Positions 60,047 to 64,000 of a stretch of 64,000 bases of DNA are shown in pieces (within the stretch, counting starts at the first letter, position 1; each line of letters opens with the position of its first letter). The notes under the pieces were generated by a model. It was not told the origin of the DNA and searched no databases. It saw nothing but the letters and a program-made list of their open reading frames with translations. Both the position numbers and the translations under genes were made by a program. The stretch comes from Paeniglutamicibacter terrestris (GTDB lineage Bacteria > Actinomycetota > Actinomycetes > Actinomycetales > Micrococcaceae), in NCBI RefSeq assembly GCF_012271785.1, contig NZ_JAAWVT010000007.1, positions 62,001-126,000 of the forward strand, written 5' to 3'.

Positions 60047-60408
60047 CGTTTGCTCCGCCGTGTTCCTGCGGGGCTTGTGCCGCTTGTGTGTCGTGCCTGG
60101 CGGTGGGGTTGGTGCTGCACGCCGGGACTCGTCATGGTGCCTCCGCTCTAAACCGGGACGTGGGAGATGTCCCGTTGGTGCGAAGATAGCGGAAACCACC
60201 GACACTTGGGAAACGTCACACTTTGGAAAACGCCCGCCGTCCGCGGGGGTCTTGCGGGATCCGACCCTGTCGCCAGTCGAGCAGGTTGGAACTCGCATGG
60301 GTTCCGGTACCCGTGGATTTCTGCGCCGCGGTAGGTCGTTCTTCCGGCGTGCCGGTGTGCGGTTCGGGCCGTGCCGGCTTTCGTCCCCGGCATGGGTTCG
60401 CGTGGCGA
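60047..60408. other. Intergenic stretch, no gene called
   Basis: An 81-codon minus-strand frame (60148-60393) is arginine- and proline-rich without a good ribosome site and is not called. No clear terminator. Confidence 0.25.
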
Positions 60409-60621
60409 TTACCGGTCCCGGGGCGCGTCGGGGGAATCCCGGGGGTCCTGCGTCGCCGGTGGCGTGCGGTGGACGCATCGGCGCATGAATCCGAGCACCA
60501 GGTCCCGCTGGGTCTTGCCGTTCAGGGCGGCGTAGGCCTTGAACTCGCGGGCGAGGTCCTCGGGGACGTCGAAGTTCAACCGTTTCTGCGGGGTTCCGTC
60601 CGCCGTGGGTTTGGCGCTCAT
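60409..60621 (-). CDS. Small ribbon-helix-helix-like protein
   Basis: 70 residues. KRLNFDVPEDLAREFKAYAA and LNGKTQRDLVLGFMRRCVHR form the strand and two helices of an RHH (ParG-like) DNA-binding protein. The C-terminal tail is charged. The ATG overlaps the stop of the glutaredoxin gene (ATGA). It could be a partition or transfer-gene repressor. Confidence 0.7.
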   Translation of the reverse strand: MSAKPTADGTPQKRLNFDVPEDLAREFKAYAALNGKTQRDLVLGFMRRCVHRTPPATQDPRDSPDAPRDR

Positions 60622-60872
60622 CCTGCCACATCCTGCCGGGCGAACGTGATGGCCCGGGCGATGTTGGCCGGATCCAGTCCCGACCAGTGGAACTGGTCAT
60701 CCACGACGACGACCGGTGCCTGGGAGTATCCAAGCTCCTCGGTGACGTACTCGAGGGCGGCCGGCTCCATGGTGAGGTCGACCTCCGTGAAGGCCACGTG
60801 CGCCGCGGTGAATTTTTCGGTCGTCTTGCGGCATCCGAAGCATCCCGGCTTGGTGTAGATGGTGATGGACAT
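60618..60872 (-). CDS. nrdH: NrdH-type glutaredoxin
   Basis: 84 residues from the ATG at 60872 (GGAGGAAGGG region). The redox motif is CFGC in YTKPGCFGCRKTTEK, where NrdH usually has CVQC or CMQC. The cis-proline segment QAPVVVVDDQFHWSG and GLDPANIARAI are typical NrdH. These proteins reduce class Ib ribonucleotide reductase, but plasmid copies also occur alone. Coupled to the RHH gene. Confidence 0.85.
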   Translation of the reverse strand: MSITIYTKPGCFGCRKTTEKFTAAHVAFTEVDLTMEPAALEYVTEELGYSQAPVVVVDDQFHWSGLDPANIARAITFARQDVAG

Positions 60873-61567
60873 TGCCCTTCCTCCCATCCTTTCGCTATGC
60901 ACCAAATCTACCCTCATTTAAGGGTACAAGCCATTGCTTTATCCTGATTTTTCAAGGTTTTTGGACCCTACGGGTACGCAACATGTTCCGGGTGGTAGGG
61001 GTCAATGGGAGCGTGGTGAAGGCACCTCGGCTATGGAGCCTTCCACGGCACCGGGACGGGCCACGACCAAGGAACCGGCTCCCTGCGAATGCCGTGCCAT
61101 GCCTTTTTTGGTCGTCTGTTGGACCCGATTCGGCAACTTCCATGATGGTGCACCTGAACGATTCGGTCCGTTCAGGACGGGGCTTCGGGCTCAAGGCCGG
61201 TGTCCTGGCAGGAATGTTGCGGCAGATGGTTCGTTTGCGGCAACGAGACACCCTTGGCTTCGGTCTCGCTGTGGTGGTGGGCGGACCGGTGCGGGTTCGC
61301 CCGTGCGTGCGGGGTGGGGCGCGCAGCGCCTTGGGTGCGGCGGCCGGGGGAGCTTGCGGAGGAGGCCGCCGCCGAAATCGGTGAGCCCGGGACGTTATGC
61401 GACCGAAGCGGTCCTGCGCGGTCACCGGGATGAAACAGCCACGCCGATACACTGACGCGGCCCGGTGGGCACTGTGCCGTGGACACAAGGAGCGGGATGG
61501 GGCGAGGTTTTCTCGCTCCATCCCGATCGGTTTGGTGGGTGCTCTTGGGTGCTTTCCTGCCGATGGC
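60873..61567. other. Gene-free GC-rich stretch
   Basis: About 700 bases. Open frames on both strands are Arg/Gly/Pro-rich shadows without ribosome sites. The region just before nrdH (near 60900-60950) should hold its promoter. Confidence 0.3.
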
Positions 61568-62557
61568 TCAGTGCTTGGTGGTTGCGGATTCGGGCAGTTG
61601 GCCGCTGGCAATCAGTCGGGTCAGCAGCTTGGTGAGACGGTGCCCGGGGTCGGCGGTGCGGGCAAGGTCCAAAAAGGCCATGGCTTCGCTTCCCTTTCCT
61701 TCGATCCAGCGCGTCCAGCCCAGCCCGGCCAGCAGGTCGGTGCGGTGCTCCGGGGGAATGTATTCCAGGGCCGTGTAGATGGCATCGGCTCCGTTCCTGA
61801 AGTGATCCCAGCTGTCCGGGGGAACTTCTCCCATGAGCGCGGCACCCATGATCTCCGGGTCCAACGTGGCAACGGCCAGCGAGGCGAAGACCAGATCACG
61901 GATGCCCTTGTTCGTGCAGGTTCCGGCCAGCCATGCCGCCTGCGCAGGGGTCACTGCTCCGGTCTCCCGGTACCCGGTCGTCATGCCGACCAAGGTGTAA
62001 AGCACCTTGATGCGGGTGGGCTGGTCCTGCTCATGGAGCGGGCGGGCTTCCTCTGCGAAGCGGCGCACGTGCGCCGCCGCATCCTTGGTGGTGCAGTGCG
62101 GGATGTCGGCGGCGAGCTTCGGGTAGCTCTCGGTGCCAAGCATGAGCGCCAGTGCCGCATTCGAGGTGGCGACCGTGTCGCAGGGAACCTTCTCCGGGTT
62201 CCGGTGCTCGTAGTCGGTGAGGTATCCGTCGCGAATCAGCAGGGCGTGGCGGATGGGGCGTCCGGTCCGGGCGAGGATGGTGTCCAGGGCCCGGTACTGT
62301 GCCGGGGTCATCGCCCGGTCATTTTCGAAGCTGAGCAGCAGCACCCCGGTGACCTTTGCGAGGCGGTCGACGTAGTGGGTGACTTCGGCGGCCCAGAATC
62401 CCGCGGGGGCTTCGGGGCGTGCGTCGAGGCGCAGGGTGGCTGCCACGGTGCGGTGTTCCAGCAGCATCAGCACCACCGAGGAGGTGGGGGTGAAGCCGAG
62501 GGAGTGGATGGCGACCGCGACGGTGTCGGCCATCGTGGTGGCGGTGATCTTGTCCAT
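61568..62557 (-). CDS. DUF4192 family protein
   Basis: 329 residues from the ATG at 62557 with GAGGA upstream. The start (MADTVAVAIHSLGFTPTSSV, then VVLMLLEHRTVAATLRLD) and the later AAWLAGTCTNKGIRDLVFAS and ALGWTRW-like segments fit the actinobacterial DUF4192 family, usually chromosomal single genes of unknown role. The plasmid form seems complete. Open frames on the plus strand opposite are shadows. Confidence 0.8.
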   Translation of the reverse strand: MDKITATTMADTVAVAIHSLGFTPTSSVVLMLLEHRTVAATLRLDARPEAPAGFWAAEVTHYVDRLAKVTGVLLLSFENDRAMTPAQYRALDTILARTGRPIRHALLIRDGYLTDYEHRNPEKVPCDTVATSNAALALMLGTESYPKLAADIPHCTTKDAAAHVRRFAEEARPLHEQDQPTRIKVLYTLVGMTTGYRETGAVTPAQAAWLAGTCTNKGIRDLVFASLAVATLDPEIMGAALMGEVPPDSWDHFRNGADAIYTALEYIPPEHRTDLLAGLGWTRWIEGKGSEAMAFLDLARTADPGHRLTKLLTRLIASGQLPESATTKH

Positions 62558-62627
62558 GATCTTGTCCTCGTTCCAAGGTTTCGGGGGCCGCGGTGCCAGC
62601 CCCGCGCTTTGGATCTCTCCCCCCATG

Positions 62628-62837
62628 TTTTTTGTTTGCTGGCGCAATGAAATGAGCAGGGCCGGGACCAGGCACAGCAACCCGAAGGGCGGGGGCGGGA
62701 AAAGTTTGTGGCCGAAATAAGCGACGCAGGAGCGCGGCCACCAAGTTTTCCCGTCACCGGCCCGGAGCGACGAAGGAGCGTAGTGGCTTGTGTGCTTGGG
62801 CCCGGCCCATATACTCCGAAGGTCAGCAAACAAAAAA
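62628..62837. repeat. Small segment bounded by 14-bp inverted repeats
   Basis: TTTTTTGTTTGCTG (62628-62641) and CAGCAAACAAAAAA (62824-62837) are exact reverse complements flanking about 180 bp without a gene. The arrangement resembles a miniature inverted-repeat element, or paired U-tract ends of terminators. Confidence 0.4.
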
Positions 62838-62843
62838 GAAAAA

Positions 62844-62859
62844 GCGGCCTTTAGGCCGC
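62844..62859 (-). terminator. Intrinsic terminator for leftward transcription
   Basis: GCGGCC, loop TTTA, GGCCGC; read on the minus strand it is followed by TTTTTCTTTTTTG. A second inverted repeat (GCCTGATTC/GAATCAGGC, 62861-62889) lies to its right. Confidence 0.75.
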
Positions 62860-62973
62860 AGCCTGATTCGCCGGAACGGTGAATCAGGCCAACAGTCGGC
62901 CGCGGAGCGGACGTCCGGTTTCTTGGGTGCGAGCGAGCGAGTACCCAAGAGGTCCTGAAACCGGCAGCCACAT

Positions 62974-63722
62974 ATGCACGATGAGTTGCACCTGCCGTGG
63001 TCGATGGGTCGACTTGTGGAGAAGCAGAAGGTGTTGGCCCAGGAAGTCAGCGACCTGCTGGCCGAGGCCAAGACCGTGGATGCCACCGAGGACGCGAAGT
63101 TCGGGCCGAGCAGGCTCGGGGACGGGTTGCCGGTGGAGCTGGCCGACCGGCGGGCGCGGGCCTCCCTTGAGGAGGAAGCCGCCGGGAAGGCGCGGGCCGA
63201 GGCCGAGGAGAAGGCCCGGGACCGCGGAGACGACGACATCACCGCCGCCGGGGACAAGGCCGCCAAGGCCGCGGTGCCGAAGCCCAAGGCGCAGCGGAAC
63301 TTCACTGACCTCGATGCCTGGACCATGAAGCGGGCGGACGGCTCTTTTTCGTATTGCTACAAAGGGCAGGCCGTGGTGGACGAATACCGGCAGGTCATCG
63401 TGGCGGCGGAGTATGGCACCGAGTTCTTCATTTCCACCGGCCGGAAGAAGCACGCCACCCCGATCCCGAAGGCACCGAGGGGCCGGATCCCGGCCAATGC
63501 CACCGTGGGCGAGCGGATGGCCCGGAAGCTGAAGACCACGGCGGGGAAGGGGTCTGTTCCCGGCGCAAGGCCATCGTCGAGCCGGTGTTCGGCAGATCCA
63601 CACCCGGCAGGGCAAGCACCTGTTGCTCCGCGGGTTGTGGAAGGCTGCCCTGGAGAGGAAGCTGCTGGCCTGCCTGCCACAACCAAGAAGCTCCACAGCT
63701 ACCGGGAAGAATCGCCGGCATA
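62974..63722 (+). pseudogene. IS1182-like transposase relic
   Basis: Pieces of a DDE transposase are readable: QRNFTDLDAWTMKRADGSFS and YCYKGQAVVDEYRQVIVAAE in one frame, then CSRRKAIVEPVFG in a second and HTRQGKHLLLRGLWKAALER in a third. These match the RNFTDPDSRIM, GYNAQAVVD, RRxxxEPVFG and RGLxKVxxEWxLxC blocks of IS1182-family transposases. A large internal deletion and two frameshifts make it inactive. Confidence 0.8.
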
Positions 63723-63880
63723 GCGGGAGGTGCGGTGGGGGCCTGCCCTGCGCGCAGACCCCGTTGGGACCCGATCATGGGGCTTGGTGCGGCATCTGAC
63801 AGGTTCCCATGGTGTCTGGCCGGCGGTATCGCCCGGTAAGTGGTTTTTGGTCCAGCTTCCCTGTAACTTGCTGCGGATCG

Positions 63881-63967
63881 TCAAACCTCTACTGACCCAC
63901 GCACCCAGGCCGTGGCCTTGTTGATGAACGCCTCGAAGTCGATGGCATCGGCCTCGAGCCGCGAACC
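63881..63967 (-). pseudogene. C-terminal fragment of an unknown protein
   Basis: A short frame before the window end reads GSRLEADAIDFEAFINKATA and ends WVRGSVEV. A stop lies just upstream in the frame, so only a fragment is present. It may be the tail of another transposase. Low confidence. Confidence 0.25.
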
Positions 63968-64000
63968 TCATTCGCGAGCATTAATTATGAGTCAACGCGA

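Noticed and set aside
61397-62650. 417-residue plus-strand ORF opposite the DUF4192 gene
   Set aside because: Gly/Arg/Val-rich antisense frame; the minus strand has the ribosome site and family match.

Overview
The window looks like part of a large conjugative plasmid from a high-GC actinobacterium, most likely of the Micrococcaceae (Arthrobacter/Glutamicibacter type). This placement is inferred from codon use, from the primase-type replication protein with a small ParA/ParB pair, and from a conjugation apparatus with an SCO6880-type protein, a split VirB4, a TraG/VirD4 coupling protein and a TraA-type MobF relaxase. No rRNA, tRNA or CRISPR array was seen. Replacement and erosion are common: truncated merB, two resolvases (one broken), a Tn3-type transposase tail, an IS1182-like transposase relic, a relic array of transposon-end-like repeats and a degraded antitoxin copy.

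Layout. 1-1.1 kb: the edge of a copper-type module (start of a multicopper oxidase, SHOCT protein, DUF302 remnant). 1.6-4.7 kb: serine resolvase with a res-like region, then a compact mercury module (merR divergent from merA, with merB cut short). 5.9-11.4 kb: the plasmid core, with parB-parA, a gene-free stretch carrying ten copies of the palindrome AAAGGTACCTTT, a 58-bp perfect palindrome, the replication initiator and a small ribbon-helix-helix gene behind two more copies of the palindrome. 12.5-19 kb: an accessory island with an SMC/RecF-like ATPase plus a small partner, a GIY-YIG protein, and a three-gene cassette led by a GGGLSTSS-repeat protein and closed by a strong terminator. 19-26 kb: transposon relics, a secreted protein with an adjacent membrane protein, a non-specific nuclease, and an XRE / 7-TM / PAP2 trio. 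26-37.6 kb: the mating-pair-formation genes (lipoprotein, transglycosylase/peptidase, ParA-like ATPase, VirB2-, VirB8- and VirB6-like proteins, SCO6880, VirB4, TraG).

37.9-47.7 kb is the most distinctive region: a complete class II lanthipeptide operon on the minus strand. Two different precursor genes have leaders of equal length (36 residues) that share a VDLS motif. They are followed by lanM, a small membrane protein, a C39-peptidase ABC exporter (lanT), an immunity-type ABC ATPase and permease, and a small membrane protein. The lan genes are joined by ATGA overlaps. Upstream are two paralogous HTH regulators and a membrane protein of no family I can name. The two cores do not resemble any lantibiotic I remember closely, so this is the best candidate for an undescribed system, probably a two-peptide lantibiotic.

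48-53.7 kb holds small accessory genes: an arginase-family enzyme, a GDSL esterase with a premature stop, a collagen-tailed protein, an orphan UmuD, an Xre/MbcA-type antitoxin, and a Fic toxin with its antitoxin. 53.9-60.9 kb holds the 1448-residue relaxase/helicase, a likely oriT region, a mobilisation accessory gene, an HNH nuclease, a small membrane protein, an RHH protein and an NrdH-type glutaredoxin. The window ends with a DUF4192 protein and IS debris.
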